This document shows, one piece after another, positions 34,372 to 42,984 of a stretch of 64,000 bases of DNA. Below the pieces are notes generated by a model, which saw nothing but the letters and a program-made list of their open reading frames with translations, did no database searches and was not told the DNA's origin. The stretch covers positions 186,001-250,000 of the forward strand of contig NZ_CAJPUX010000001.1 in the NCBI RefSeq assembly GCF_905397285.1, in the 5' to 3' direction. Source of the stretch: Cupriavidus plantarum (GTDB taxonomy: Bacteria > Pseudomonadota > Gammaproteobacteria > Burkholderiales > Burkholderiaceae). Position 1 is the stretch's first letter. Each line of letters opens with the position of its first letter. The translations under genes and the position numbers were made by a program.

Positions 34372-35061
34372 ATGACCGTACAGACCGAATCCATGCCTCC
34401 GCAAGAACCTTCGGCCAACCGGGACGCCAAGTCCGGCGGGCAGCAGCCCGACCTCAGCGCGCGCATCGACGCCCGCACGCGTCGCGGCCGCCTGCAGATG
34501 CTCGCGCTGCTGCTCGTGTGCGCATCGCCGGTCATCGCGTCGTACCTGATGTACTACGTGTTCAAGCCGACGGGCGGCTCGACCAACTACGGCGCGCTCG
34601 TCGATCCGCAGCGGCCGATGCCGGCGGTGCAGATCGCCAACGAGCGGGCAGAATCGGTTCCGCTGTCGTCGCTGCGCGGCAAGTGGCTGCTGGTCACGAC
34701 GGACCCGTCCGCGTGCGACGAGGCCTGCGCGAAGAAGCTGTTCATGATCCGTCAGATTCGGGCGGGGCAGGGACAGGACCGAGAGCGCATCGTCCCGGTC
34801 TGGCTGATCCAGGACACGGGCACGGTGGACGAACGGCTGAGCGCCGCCTACAACGAACCGTATGCGGGCGTGCGGTTCCTGCGCATGGACGCGGGCGCGG
34901 TGCGGCAATGGCTGCCGGCCGAGGCGGGCGCGCGGGCCGAGGACACGATCTTCCTCGTCGATCCGCTCGGCAACCTCATGATGCGCTTCCCGAAGGATCC
35001 CGATCCGGCAAAGATCAACGGCGACCTCAAGAAGCTTCTCAAGTATTCGCGTATCGGCTGA
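34372..35061 (+). CDS. SCO-like membrane-anchored thioredoxin-fold protein
   Basis: 229 aa. A hydrophilic N-terminus, one membrane helix (MLALLLVCASPVIASYLMYYV) and a periplasmic domain with a CxxxC pair (SACDEACAKKLFMIRQIR) as in SCO copper chaperones, and an FLVDPLGNLMMRFPKD strand. The distal His of true SCO proteins is not evident. It lies between surf1 and ctaA, so an accessory redox or copper role in oxidase assembly is likely. The start is uncertain (34372 or 34393), since neither has a good ribosome site. Confidence 0.75.
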   Translation: MTVQTESMPPQEPSANRDAKSGGQQPDLSARIDARTRRGRLQMLALLLVCASPVIASYLMYYVFKPTGGSTNYGALVDPQRPMPAVQIANERAESVPLSSLRGKWLLVTTDPSACDEACAKKLFMIRQIRAGQGQDRERIVPVWLIQDTGTVDERLSAAYNEPYAGVRFLRMDAGAVRQWLPAEAGARAEDTIFLVDPLGNLMMRFPKDPDPAKINGDLKKLLKYSRIG

Positions 35062-35067
35062 CCAGGC

Positions 35068-36171
35068 ATGCTGCTTCAACTCGCCATCATCGGCATTCTC
35101 ATCGCGCTGCTGCCGCTCTCGTACGTGCTCGTACGCGGCAGCCGCGACAAATATCGCAAGCTGGTCTGGATCACGGCGTTCCTGACGCTCGACCTGATCA
35201 TGTTCGGCAGTTTCACGCGGCTCACCGACTCCGGTCTTGGCTGCCCCGACTGGCCCGGCTGCTATGGCCACTCGAATCCGCACGCGGCCATGGAACCGAT
35301 CGCGGCCGCGCAGACCGCGATGCCGAGCGGTCCCGTCACCCATGTGAAGGCGTGGATCGAGATGATCCACCGCTATTTTGCGATGGGCGTCGGCGTCCTG
35401 ATCATCGCGTTGATGGTCCTCGCGTGGATCAGGCGCAAGGAGCTGCGGCAGTCGCCGTGGTACGCCACGGGGGTGCTGCTGCTCGTGTGCGTGCAAGGTG
35501 CGTTCGGCGCCTTCACGGTGACCATGAAGCTGCAGCCGATCATCGTGGTCATGCACCTGATGCTCGCGATGGCGCTGCTCTCGTCGCTGATCTGGCTCGG
35601 CTCGCGGAACGAGGCGCCGCATCCGGTGGCCCCCGCGGCCGCGGGCTTGCGCTGGCCGGGCATCGTCGCGCTGGTGTTGCTGATCGTCCAGATCTTCCTC
35701 GGCGGCTGGGTCAGCACCAATTACGCGGTGCTCGCCTGCACGGACTTCCCGCTGTGTAACGGCCAGCTGATTCCGGAGATGGACTTCCGCCATGGCTTCA
35801 CGCTCTGGCGCCAGCTCGGCATGACCGCCGACGGCAATTACATTCCGCATAGCGCGCTGGTGGCGATCCACTGGGTGCATCGCGGCTTCGCGTTCGTGGT
35901 GCTCGGCTTCCTCGCCTGGTTCGCGCTGCGCGCTCGTCCGCTCGAGGGCCTCACCCGCCACGCGACATGGCTGCTGGCGGTGCTCGCGCTGCAACTGGCC
36001 ACCGGCCTGTCCAATATCGTGTTCGACTGGCCGCTGATCGCCGCGGTCGCTCACAACGGCGGAGCAGCCCTGCTGCTGATACTGTTGCTCCGTCTCAACT
36101 ACAATATCGGCCTCGCGACCCGAACCGCTGGCGCCGCCGCTCAACCCTCCGTTGCCGCGCGCGCCACATGA
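35068..36171 (+). CDS. ctaA: Heme A synthase CtaA (Cox15)
   Basis: 367 aa, eight helices. Conserved [22 protein letters not shown] with a paired-Cys loop, [12 protein letters not shown] with a heme His, [25 protein letters not shown] and [12 protein letters not shown]. It oxidises the heme O methyl group to make heme A. It overlaps ctaB by four bases (ATGA). Confidence 0.95.
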   Translation: MLLQLAIIGILIALLPLSYVLVRGSRDKYRKLVWITAFLTLDLIMFGSFTRLTDSGLGCPDWPGCYGHSNPHAAMEPIAAAQTAMPSGPVTHVKAWIEMIHRYFAMGVGVLIIALMVLAWIRRKELRQSPWYATGVLLLVCVQGAFGAFTVTMKLQPIIVVMHLMLAMALLSSLIWLGSRNEAPHPVAPAAAGLRWPGIVALVLLIVQIFLGGWVSTNYAVLACTDFPLCNGQLIPEMDFRHGFTLWRQLGMTADGNYIPHSALVAIHWVHRGFAFVVLGFLAWFALRARPLEGLTRHATWLLAVLALQLATGLSNIVFDWPLIAAVAHNGGAALLLILLLRLNYNIGLATRTAGAAAQPSVAARAT

Positions 36172-37115
36172 AGGACAAGTTTCCCCCCGTGGTTACAGCT
36201 ACCCACCCCCATACTTCCGTGGGCCGGTTACGTCATTTCCGACATCTGGCCCGTCAATACGCCGCGCTGACCAAGCCGCGCGTAACCCAGCTCGCGGTGT
36301 TCTGCGCCGTGATCGGCATGTTCCTGGCGACGCCGGGCATGGTGCCGTGGCCCGTCCTGATCGGCGGCGCCGCGGGCATCTGGCTGCTGGCCGGCGCCGC
36401 GTTCGCCATCAACTGCCTGGTCGAGCAGAAGGTCGATGCGCTGATGCGCCGCACCGCGTGGCGCCCCTCGGCCACGGGCGAGATCACGACGATCCAGACG
36501 CTGATCTTCTCCGCCATCCTTGGCGGCGCGGGCATGTGGCTGCTGCACGTGTTCGCCAACGACCTGACGATGTGGCTCACGTTCGCGACGTTCCTCGGCT
36601 ATGCGGTCGTCTACACGATCCTGCTCAAGCCGGCGACGCCGCAGAACATCGTGATCGGCGGCCTCTCGGGCGCGATGCCGCCCGCGCTGGGCTGGGCGGC
36701 CGTCGCGGGCACCGTGCCGGCCGAGGCCTGGTTCCTCGTGCTGATCATCTTCACGTGGACGCCCCCCCATTTCTGGGCGCTCGCGCTGTACCGCCGCGCC
36801 GACTACGCCAAGTCGGGCCTGCCGATGCTGCCCATCACGCACGGCGAGCGCTACACGCTGCTCCATATCCTGCTCTACACGCTGACGATGATCGCGGCCA
36901 CGCTGCTGCCCTTCGTCTATGGCATGTGCGGCTACATCTACCTCGCGGCCGCGCTCGTACTGGGCCTGATCTTCCTCGGCTATGCGTGGAAGCTGTACCG
37001 CAACTACTCGGACGGCCTCGCCCAGCGCATGTTCCGATTCTCGATCCTGTACTTGTCGCTACTGTTCGCGGCACTGCTGATCGACCACTACTTCAAATTC
37101 CTGCCGCAGATCTGA
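36168..37115 (+). CDS. ctaB: Protoheme IX farnesyltransferase CtaB/CyoE
   Basis: 315 aa, UbiA-type prenyltransferase. [15 protein letters not shown] and the first Asp-rich-type loop [20 protein letters not shown], then [30 protein letters not shown]. It farnesylates protoheme to heme O, the substrate of CtaA. The start overlaps the ctaA stop, implying translational coupling. Confidence 0.96.
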   Translation: MKDKFPPVVTATHPHTSVGRLRHFRHLARQYAALTKPRVTQLAVFCAVIGMFLATPGMVPWPVLIGGAAGIWLLAGAAFAINCLVEQKVDALMRRTAWRPSATGEITTIQTLIFSAILGGAGMWLLHVFANDLTMWLTFATFLGYAVVYTILLKPATPQNIVIGGLSGAMPPALGWAAVAGTVPAEAWFLVLIIFTWTPPHFWALALYRRADYAKSGLPMLPITHGERYTLLHILLYTLTMIAATLLPFVYGMCGYIYLAAALVLGLIFLGYAWKLYRNYSDGLAQRMFRFSILYLSLLFAALLIDHYFKFLPQI

Positions 37116-37222
37116 GACTGCGCGCCGATCCATGCGGCATGTTGACGCGCCCCCCGCACATTCGGTCGTCGGGGGCGCCGCGATCGGCGATACTGCCGGG
37201 GCCGATTCCCAACCATCCGCCA

Positions 37223-37831
37223 ATGCCCACGTCTTTCCGCTCGTTCTACCGCCAGGCGTTCGTCCTGGTCTGCTGTGCCTTCCTGCTGGCTGCCTGCGGC
37301 AAGCCCAAGCCGACCTTCCGCAACGTCGATATCTCCGGCGCCACTGGCTTCGGCAAGGACTTCGCGCTGACCGATCCGTCGGGCAAGGTACGCACGCTCG
37401 CGGACTTCAAGGGCAAGGCGGTCGTCATGTTCTTCGGGTACACGCACTGCCCGGACGTCTGCCCGACGACGATGGCCGAGCTCAAGGCAGTGATGGAGCA
37501 GATGGGGCCGGAGGCGGACAAGGTGCAGGTGCTGTTCGTCACCGTGGATCCGGAGCGCGATACGGCCGCATTGCTGGGCCAGTACGTGCCGGCTTTCGAT
37601 GCGCGCTTCCTGGGGCTGCGTCCGGAAAACGAGGAAGCGCTGAAGAAGGTCACGCAGGACTTCAAGGTCTACTACGCCAAGGTGCCGGGTACCTCGCCGA
37701 ACAACTACACGATGGACCATTCGGCCGGCAGCTATGTGTTCGATCCCAATGGTCAGCTACGCTTGTTCATTCGCCATGGGCAGGGGCCGGAGCCGATCGC
37801 GCATGATCTGAAGGCGCTGCTCGGATCGTAA
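37223..37831 (+). CDS. SCO1/SenC copper chaperone lipoprotein
   Basis: 202 aa. Lipobox LLAAC after a short signal, then the thioredoxin fold with copper ligands C-PDV-C in FFGYTHCPDVCPTTMAELK and the distal His in YTMDHSAGSYVFDP. It delivers copper to the CuA site of subunit II. Last gene of the heme/copper assembly run; a two-way terminator follows. Confidence 0.94.
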   Translation: MPTSFRSFYRQAFVLVCCAFLLAACGKPKPTFRNVDISGATGFGKDFALTDPSGKVRTLADFKGKAVVMFFGYTHCPDVCPTTMAELKAVMEQMGPEADKVQVLFVTVDPERDTAALLGQYVPAFDARFLGLRPENEEALKKVTQDFKVYYAKVPGTSPNNYTMDHSAGSYVFDPNGQLRLFIRHGQGPEPIAHDLKALLGS

Positions 37832-37841
37832 CGGTCCGGGG

Positions 37842-37876
37842 CAAAAAAAAAAGCCGGTCAGAGACCGGCTTTTTTG
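37842..37876. terminator. Bidirectional terminator between SCO and rpoH
   Basis: AAGCCGGTC-AGA-GACCGGCTT (37851-37871) with an A run on the left and a T run on the right, serving both converging genes. Confidence 0.92.
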
Positions 37877-37897
37877 CTTCAAGCGCTATCGGTGCGA

Positions 37898-38857
37898 TCA
37901 GGCGAAGGCCTGCAGCGCGCCCTTCATCTTCTTCATCGCCGCCGATTCGATCTGGCGGATCCGCTCGGCCGAAACGCCGAACTCGTCAGCCAGTTCGTGC
38001 AGCGTGGAGCCGCCCGAACCGTCGTCGTTCACCTGCAGCCAGCGGGCCTCGATGATGCGGCGGCTACGCGGATCCAGCTTCGCCAGCGCGTCTTCCAGAC
38101 CTTCCACCTGCATGCGGTCCTGACGCTGGGACTCGAGCACGCGGGTCGGCTCGTTGTGGTTGTCGGCCAGGTATGCGATCGGCGCGAAGTCTTCCTCGCC
38201 GTCCTCGACCTGCCCTTCAAGCGCCAGATCGCCGCCCGACAGGCGGGTTTCCATCTCCATCACCTCTTCAGGCTTCACGTTGAGCTCGCGCGCAACGGCT
38301 TCCACCTGTTCGGGCGTGAAGGTGTGCGCATCCTTCTTGTGGCTGCGCAGGTTGAAGAACAGCTTGCGCTGGGCCTTGGTGGTCGCCACCTTGACCATGC
38401 GCCAGTTCTTGAGCACGTACTCGTGGATCTCGGCCTTGATCCAATGGATCGCGTACGAGACCAGACGGACGCCCTGATCCGGGTCGAAGCGCTTCACGGC
38501 CTTCATCAGGCCGATGTTGCCTTCCTGGATCAGGTCCGCGTGCGGCAGGCCATAGCCCAGGTACTGACGGGCGACGGACACCACCAGACGCAGGTGCGAC
38601 ATCACCAGGCGACGGGCCGCATCGACCGATTCGGTATCTCGCAGATCGCGCGCGAGTGATTGCTCTTCCTCGGGGGTGAGCATCGGAATGCGGTGGACCG
38701 CCTGGATGTACGCATCCAGATTCCCCAGGGTCGAAGGCAGCGTCAGCGCAAAGCTGGCGTTCGTCTTCGGCGCCGGCAGGCGGCGGCTCGGGGATTGACC
38801 TGCAGCCGGGCTCGCTTGACCCAGCGCGATTTGATCAGCAGACAGGACTGCGTTCAC
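37898..38857 (-). CDS. rpoH: RNA polymerase sigma-32 factor RpoH
   Basis: 319 aa from GTG 38857 (AAAGGAGT seven bases upstream). Region 2 has SHLRLVVSVARQYLGYGLPHADLIQEGNIGLMKAVKRFDPDQGVRL, followed by the RpoH box TTKAQRKLFFNLRSHKK, and region 4 ends with ADEFGVSAERIRQIESAAMKKMK. It directs heat-shock transcription. About 45 N-terminal residues (Ala/Pro/Ser-rich) extend beyond E. coli RpoH. A CIRCE operator lies over its promoter. Confidence 0.97.
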   Translation of the reverse strand: MNAVLSADQIALGQASPAAGQSPSRRLPAPKTNASFALTLPSTLGNLDAYIQAVHRIPMLTPEEEQSLARDLRDTESVDAARRLVMSHLRLVVSVARQYLGYGLPHADLIQEGNIGLMKAVKRFDPDQGVRLVSYAIHWIKAEIHEYVLKNWRMVKVATTKAQRKLFFNLRSHKKDAHTFTPEQVEAVARELNVKPEEVMEMETRLSGGDLALEGQVEDGEEDFAPIAYLADNHNEPTRVLESQRQDRMQVEGLEDALAKLDPRSRRIIEARWLQVNDDGSGGSTLHELADEFGVSAERIRQIESAAMKKMKGALQAFA

Positions 38858-39220
38858 TATGACTCCTTTCGCTTCCGGCGATGCATTGCCGGGTGTAGCG
38901 TAATCCACATCGGATCGGCTACAGCACTGCATCAGATATTAGCACTCATGCCGGACGAGTGCTAAGTTGGAGTGTCAATGGGGTCGATAGTTCCGGGCCA
39001 TTGCATTCTCGGTTCAAATAGTTTTTCACCTCGTTCGACAGACGGTACCCCTGACCGGTTCCCTTGTCCCGCAAGGGTTTGCGGACGAGCGCCGGCTCAC
39101 GAAAGGATTAGAGCGCCAAGAGGGGTTCCGGTTTCGTCAGGAATTCGGGATTCTCTATTGCGGGATTCGCTACACTCAGGGCTGTCCGGACGTATCTTTC
39201 CATTCCCCACGGAGTCCCCA
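38858..39220. other. 363-bp divergent region between rpoH and the pirin gene
   Basis: Holds the CIRCE element and rpoH promoter on the rpoH side and a TACACT -10 (39171-39176) on the pirin side. No gene seen in it. Confidence 0.7.
38936..38965 (-). promoter_or_regulatory. CIRCE operator (HrcA site) overlapping the rpoH promoter
   Basis: TTAGCACTC-N9-GAGTGCTAA at 38939-38965 is a perfect CIRCE element. On the minus strand TTAGCA (38960-38965) and TAATAT (38936-38941), 18 bp apart, can act as -35 and -10, so HrcA binding would cover the promoter. TTGACA (38973-38978, minus) lies just upstream without a matching -10. Confidence 0.93.
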
Positions 39221-40096
39221 ATGTCTGTCATCGAACACTTGCTGAAGCCCCATGTGCGGGACCTCGGCGATTTCACCGTCCGGCGGCTACTGCCCGCGGC
39301 CACGGCCCAGACCGTTGGCCCCTTTATCTTCTTCGATCACATGGGCCCGGTCGCCATGGAGCCGGGCAGCGGCATCGACGTGCGCCCGCATCCGCATATC
39401 GGCCTGGCGACGGTGACGTATCTGTTCGAGGGCGAGATCATGCATCGCGACAGCCTCGGCAGCGAACAGGTGATCCGCCCCGGCGACGTCAACTGGATGA
39501 CGGCCGGCCGCGGCATCGCGCACTCGGAGCGTTCGCCGGACGCGGCGCGCGAGGCGGGGCCGCGGCTGCATGGCATCCAGACCTGGGTGGCCCTGCCTAA
39601 AGCGCACGAGGCGGATCCGCCCTCGTTCCACCATCACCCGGGCGCGACGTTGCCCCGCATCGAACTGCCCGGCGTGCGGATGACCGTGATCGCTGGCGAT
39701 GCCTTCGGGGCGGAGTCGCCGGTGCGCGTCTATAGCCGTACGCTGTACGTCGCGATCGAGATCGATGCGGGCGCGAGCCTCGTGATTCCGGCCGAGCACG
39801 TCCAGCGCGGCATCTATGCGGTCGACGGCACCATCGCGCTCGATGGAGAGGCCGTGCCGACCGAGCACCTCGTGGTGATCACCCCTGGCCAGCCGGTAAC
39901 GCTGACCGCCAGCGAGCCGTCGCGCGTGATGCTGCTCGGCGGCGATCCGACCGATGGACGGCGCTTCATCTTCTGGAACTTCGTGGCGAGCAGCAAGGAG
40001 GCCATCGAAGAGGCGTCGCAGCGCTGGCAGGACGACCGGTTCCCGCATGTGCCGGGGGAGACGGAACGCATTCCGCTGCCGCCGAAACGCCCCTGA
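39221..40096 (+). CDS. Pirin-family protein
   Basis: 291 aa, bicupin. The N-terminal cupin has the metal-binding HPHIGLATVTYLFEGEIMHRDSLG and GIAHSE residues. GPRLHGIQTWVALPKAHE is a pirin hallmark. Pirins are iron proteins with quercetinase or regulatory activity in some species; the role here is open. Divergent from rpoH. GGAG precedes ATG 39221. Confidence 0.92.
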   Translation: MSVIEHLLKPHVRDLGDFTVRRLLPAATAQTVGPFIFFDHMGPVAMEPGSGIDVRPHPHIGLATVTYLFEGEIMHRDSLGSEQVIRPGDVNWMTAGRGIAHSERSPDAAREAGPRLHGIQTWVALPKAHEADPPSFHHHPGATLPRIELPGVRMTVIAGDAFGAESPVRVYSRTLYVAIEIDAGASLVIPAEHVQRGIYAVDGTIALDGEAVPTEHLVVITPGQPVTLTASEPSRVMLLGGDPTDGRRFIFWNFVASSKEAIEEASQRWQDDRFPHVPGETERIPLPPKRP

Positions 40097-40109
40097 AGTC
40101 AGACTCCGC

Positions 40110-41126
40110 TCAGACCGGGCTGGCCCACGTCACGCGCGTGCCGTCGTTCAGGCAGGCGCGAATGGCATCCACCTGCGTGGCAATCGGCGCGGGCACCGGT
40201 TCGGCGCCGTCGAGCACCTTGCGGATCCACGCGGCCGTGGCCTCGGTATCGGTACCGGCCGGCAGCGCCGGTACGTCGCCGATGGAACCGCCCATCGGAT
40301 CGACCAGTGTGCGCTGGTGACCGTCGTGCAGCCAGTCGATGCGGCTGCTGCGGCGTGCATCGGCCACCACCTCGCCCTCGGTTCCGCGCGCAAGCAGCAC
40401 GTTGGCGGGCTCGTGCGAGAAATAGTCCGTCAGCGTTTCGCGATACTCCGGGTGTGTGTAGCTATACAGCCGCAGCGCCTCCGCGGGCGTATGCGCGCCC
40501 ACGGGCTGCAGCATCTTGACGATCGTGTGCGACGAATTGCGGAGGCCGATGATCGGTCGCTTGTCGAGCAGCCGCGTGAGGGCAGGGGACAGCACGTCGA
40601 TCGGCAAGACCGCGAGCGGCCCGGTGCCGCTATTCGCGGCCGCTGGCAGACGCAGCTTGTCCTGCGCGTCGCGCGTGGTTTCGCACAGCGGCGTGCCCAG
40701 CGCCTCGAACAGCGCGATGCTCGTCACGCGGCCGTGGAATGCGCGTGTGCCATGGACGAGCACGGGCAGGCCCTCGCGGGCGAGCAGATGCGCCAGCAGC
40801 GGCACGAGGTTTGGCTGCTTGCGCGCGCCGTTGTAGCTGGGAATGACGACCACCGTGCGGTCGGGCGGCGCATCGATGGGCATGCAATGGCCATGCGCGG
40901 CCTCCAGCATGCCCGCGAGTTCATGGGGCGCCTCGCCCTTGATGCGGTACGCCATCAGCACCGCGCCGAGTTCGATATCGGAGACCTGGCCCGCGAGCAT
41001 CGCGTCGAACAGGGTCTGCGCATCCTCGCGGGGCAGCGCCCGCGCGCCGTTGACGCCGCGGCCGATTTCCTTGATGTACTTGGCGGCGGAAAAGCTGGTC
41101 GTGCTGGGGGATTGGGCGGACGTCAT
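40110..41126 (-). CDS. ybiB: YbiB-type anthranilate phosphoribosyltransferase-like protein (TrpD2 family)
   Basis: 338 aa. Fold of anthranilate phosphoribosyltransferase: N-terminal helical part (EIGRGVNGARALPREDAQTLFDAMLAGQVSDIELGAVLMAYRIKGE) and a barrel-like domain with PVLVHGTRAFHGRVTSIALFEALG. The TrpD glycine-rich PRPP loop is missing. The family (YbiB in E. coli) binds DNA and is LexA-linked there, not tryptophan biosynthetic. Converges with pirin. Confidence 0.85.
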   Translation of the reverse strand: MTSAQSPSTTSFSAAKYIKEIGRGVNGARALPREDAQTLFDAMLAGQVSDIELGAVLMAYRIKGEAPHELAGMLEAAHGHCMPIDAPPDRTVVVIPSYNGARKQPNLVPLLAHLLAREGLPVLVHGTRAFHGRVTSIALFEALGTPLCETTRDAQDKLRLPAAANSGTGPLAVLPIDVLSPALTRLLDKRPIIGLRNSSHTIVKMLQPVGAHTPAEALRLYSYTHPEYRETLTDYFSHEPANVLLARGTEGEVVADARRSSRIDWLHDGHQRTLVDPMGGSIGDVPALPAGTDTEATAAWIRKVLDGAEPVPAPIATQVDAIRACLNDGTRVTWASPV

Positions 41127-41210
41127 GATGTGGGGAGAGAATGGCTTATGGGTTTCATCATAGCGGACCCCGCCATCGCTCTCCACCCGGGTGTGTCGCG
41201 TGCCCCCGGA

Positions 41211-42014
41211 CTATGCGGCCTCCGCGAGGGCCGGATTGCGCTGCTTGCGGTAGAGGAAGTCCAGCACGGCGGTGCGGCAGGCGTGGTACGCCTTGTCGTC
41301 GGCGAGCGCCACGCGGTCGCGCGGACGCGGCAGATTCACCTCGAGGATCTCGCCGATGGTCGCGGCCGGACCGTTGGTCATCATCACGATGCGATCGGCC
41401 AGCAGCACGGCTTCGTCGACGTCGTGCGTGACCATCACCACCGTGCTGCGCGTGCGCTCGACGATCTTCAGCAGCGCGTCCTGCAGATGCGCGCGCGTGA
41501 GCGCGTCCAGCGCGCCGAACGGCTCGTCCATCAGCAGGACCTTCGGCTGCATGGCCAGCGCGCGCGCAATGCCCACGCGCTGCTTCATGCCGCCGGAGAT
41601 CTCGTGCGGATACTTGTTCTCGGCGTGCGTGAGCCCGACCAGCGCGAGCGTGTCGTGCGTGCGCGCCTTGACCTGCGCCTTGCTCTCCGTGGCGCCGAAC
41701 ACGCGTTCGACGCCGAGGTGCACGTTCTCGAAGCAGGTCATCCACGGCAGCAGCGAGTGGTTCTGGAACACCACCGCGCGCTCGGGACCGGGGCCGGCGA
41801 TCTCGCGGCCCGCGCAGATCAGCGCGCCTGAGGTCGGCGTGGTCAGCCCCGCGATCAGGTTGAGCAGCGTCGATTTGCCGCATCCCGAGTGGCCGATCAG
41901 CGTGATGAATTCCCCTTCGGCGATGGAAAGGTCCACGTCGCGCAGCGCGACGAACGGTCCCTTGCGTGTCTTGAAGGTCTGGCCGACATTTTCGATGCTG
42001 ACGAATTTTTCCAT
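41211..42014 (-). CDS. Nitrate/sulfonate-type ABC transporter ATP-binding protein
   Basis: 267 aa. Walker A GHSGCGKST, Q-loop VFQNHSLLPWMTCFENV, signature ISGGMKQRVGIARAL, Walker B VLLMDEPFGALDALTR, and His-switch MVTHDVDEA. The LLPWMT and VFGATESKAQV features match NrtD/NasD nitrate importers. Last gene of the three-gene operon; its start sits 17 bases after the permease stop (GTG 42023 is an alternative). Confidence 0.92.
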   Translation of the reverse strand: MEKFVSIENVGQTFKTRKGPFVALRDVDLSIAEGEFITLIGHSGCGKSTLLNLIAGLTTPTSGALICAGREIAGPGPERAVVFQNHSLLPWMTCFENVHLGVERVFGATESKAQVKARTHDTLALVGLTHAENKYPHEISGGMKQRVGIARALAMQPKVLLMDEPFGALDALTRAHLQDALLKIVERTRSTVVMVTHDVDEAVLLADRIVMMTNGPAATIGEILEVNLPRPRDRVALADDKAYHACRTAVLDFLYRKQRNPALAEAA

Positions 42015-42030
42015 GAGGGTCACCGTGCGG

Positions 42031-42933
42031 TCAGTTGGTGCCGTAGCTGAAGCGGCGGGCGAGCGCGAGCAGCAGATGCTCGAGGATCAGGCCCACCACG
42101 CCGATGATGAAGATCGCGATCACGATGTGCTCGACCTTCAGGTTGTTCCATTCGTCCCACAGCCAGAAGCCGATGCCGGTGCCGCCGGTCAGCATCTCGG
42201 CCGCCACGATCACGAGCCACGCCGTGCCGATGGACAGGCGCACGCCGGTCAGCATGTACGGGAGCACGGCGGGGAACAGCACGCGGCGGAACACCTGCCA
42301 CTCGGAAAGATCCAGCACGCGCGCGACGTTGAGGTAGTCCTGCGGCACGCGCGTGACGCCCACCGCGGTGTTGATGATCATCGGCCAGATCGAGCAGATG
42401 AAGATCGCCCAGATCGCGGCGGGGTTTGCCGCCTTGAACAGCAGCAGGCCGATCGGCAGCCATGCGAGCGGCGAGACCGGACGCAGCAGGCTGATCACGG
42501 GTGCCATCATCGCGTTGAGAAACGCGAAGCGGCCGAGGATGAAGCCAGCCGGAATACCGATCAGCGCGGCCAGCCCGAAACCACCGGCCACGCGCGCCAG
42601 CGACGCCAGCACGTTCCAGCCGATGCCCTGGTCGTTCGGCCCGTTGCTGTAGAACGGATCGGAGAACAGCGGCACGGCGGCGTCCCATGTCTTGCCCGGT
42701 GTGGGAATCGCCGGGATCAGCGTGGCGATGCCATGCCAGACCAGCACGAACAGCACGAAGCCGAGCACGGGCGGCACGGTCTTCATCACGAGACCTGACA
42801 TCGCTTCGCGCCGGGCGGTGCGGGCTTCCTGCGCGGCAATTTCACGCGCGCGGCGCGCCGCGCGCTCTTTCGCGTCGGGATCGGTGTACGGCTCTGCGGC
42901 GCGCTCGGGCGCGGTCGGGACAATGGCGTTCAC
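42031..42933 (-). CDS. Nitrate ABC transporter permease (NrtB type)
   Basis: 300 aa from GTG 42933, chosen because CAGGAG lies six bases upstream; a GTG at 42957 is also in frame. A charged Ala/Arg-rich N-terminus precedes six membrane helices, with the ABC-contact loop NVARVLDLSEWQVFRRVLFPAVLPYMLTGVRLSIGTAW. GGTGIGFWLWDEWNNLKVEHI is typical of NrtB. Confidence 0.92.
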   Translation of the reverse strand: MNAIVPTAPERAAEPYTDPDAKERAARRAREIAAQEARTARREAMSGLVMKTVPPVLGFVLFVLVWHGIATLIPAIPTPGKTWDAAVPLFSDPFYSNGPNDQGIGWNVLASLARVAGGFGLAALIGIPAGFILGRFAFLNAMMAPVISLLRPVSPLAWLPIGLLLFKAANPAAIWAIFICSIWPMIINTAVGVTRVPQDYLNVARVLDLSEWQVFRRVLFPAVLPYMLTGVRLSIGTAWLVIVAAEMLTGGTGIGFWLWDEWNNLKVEHIVIAIFIIGVVGLILEHLLLALARRFSYGTN

Positions 42934-42984
42934 GTCTGGCTCCTGAAGGCGGGGCACGACAAAGATGGAATCGAACGGAGAAAA

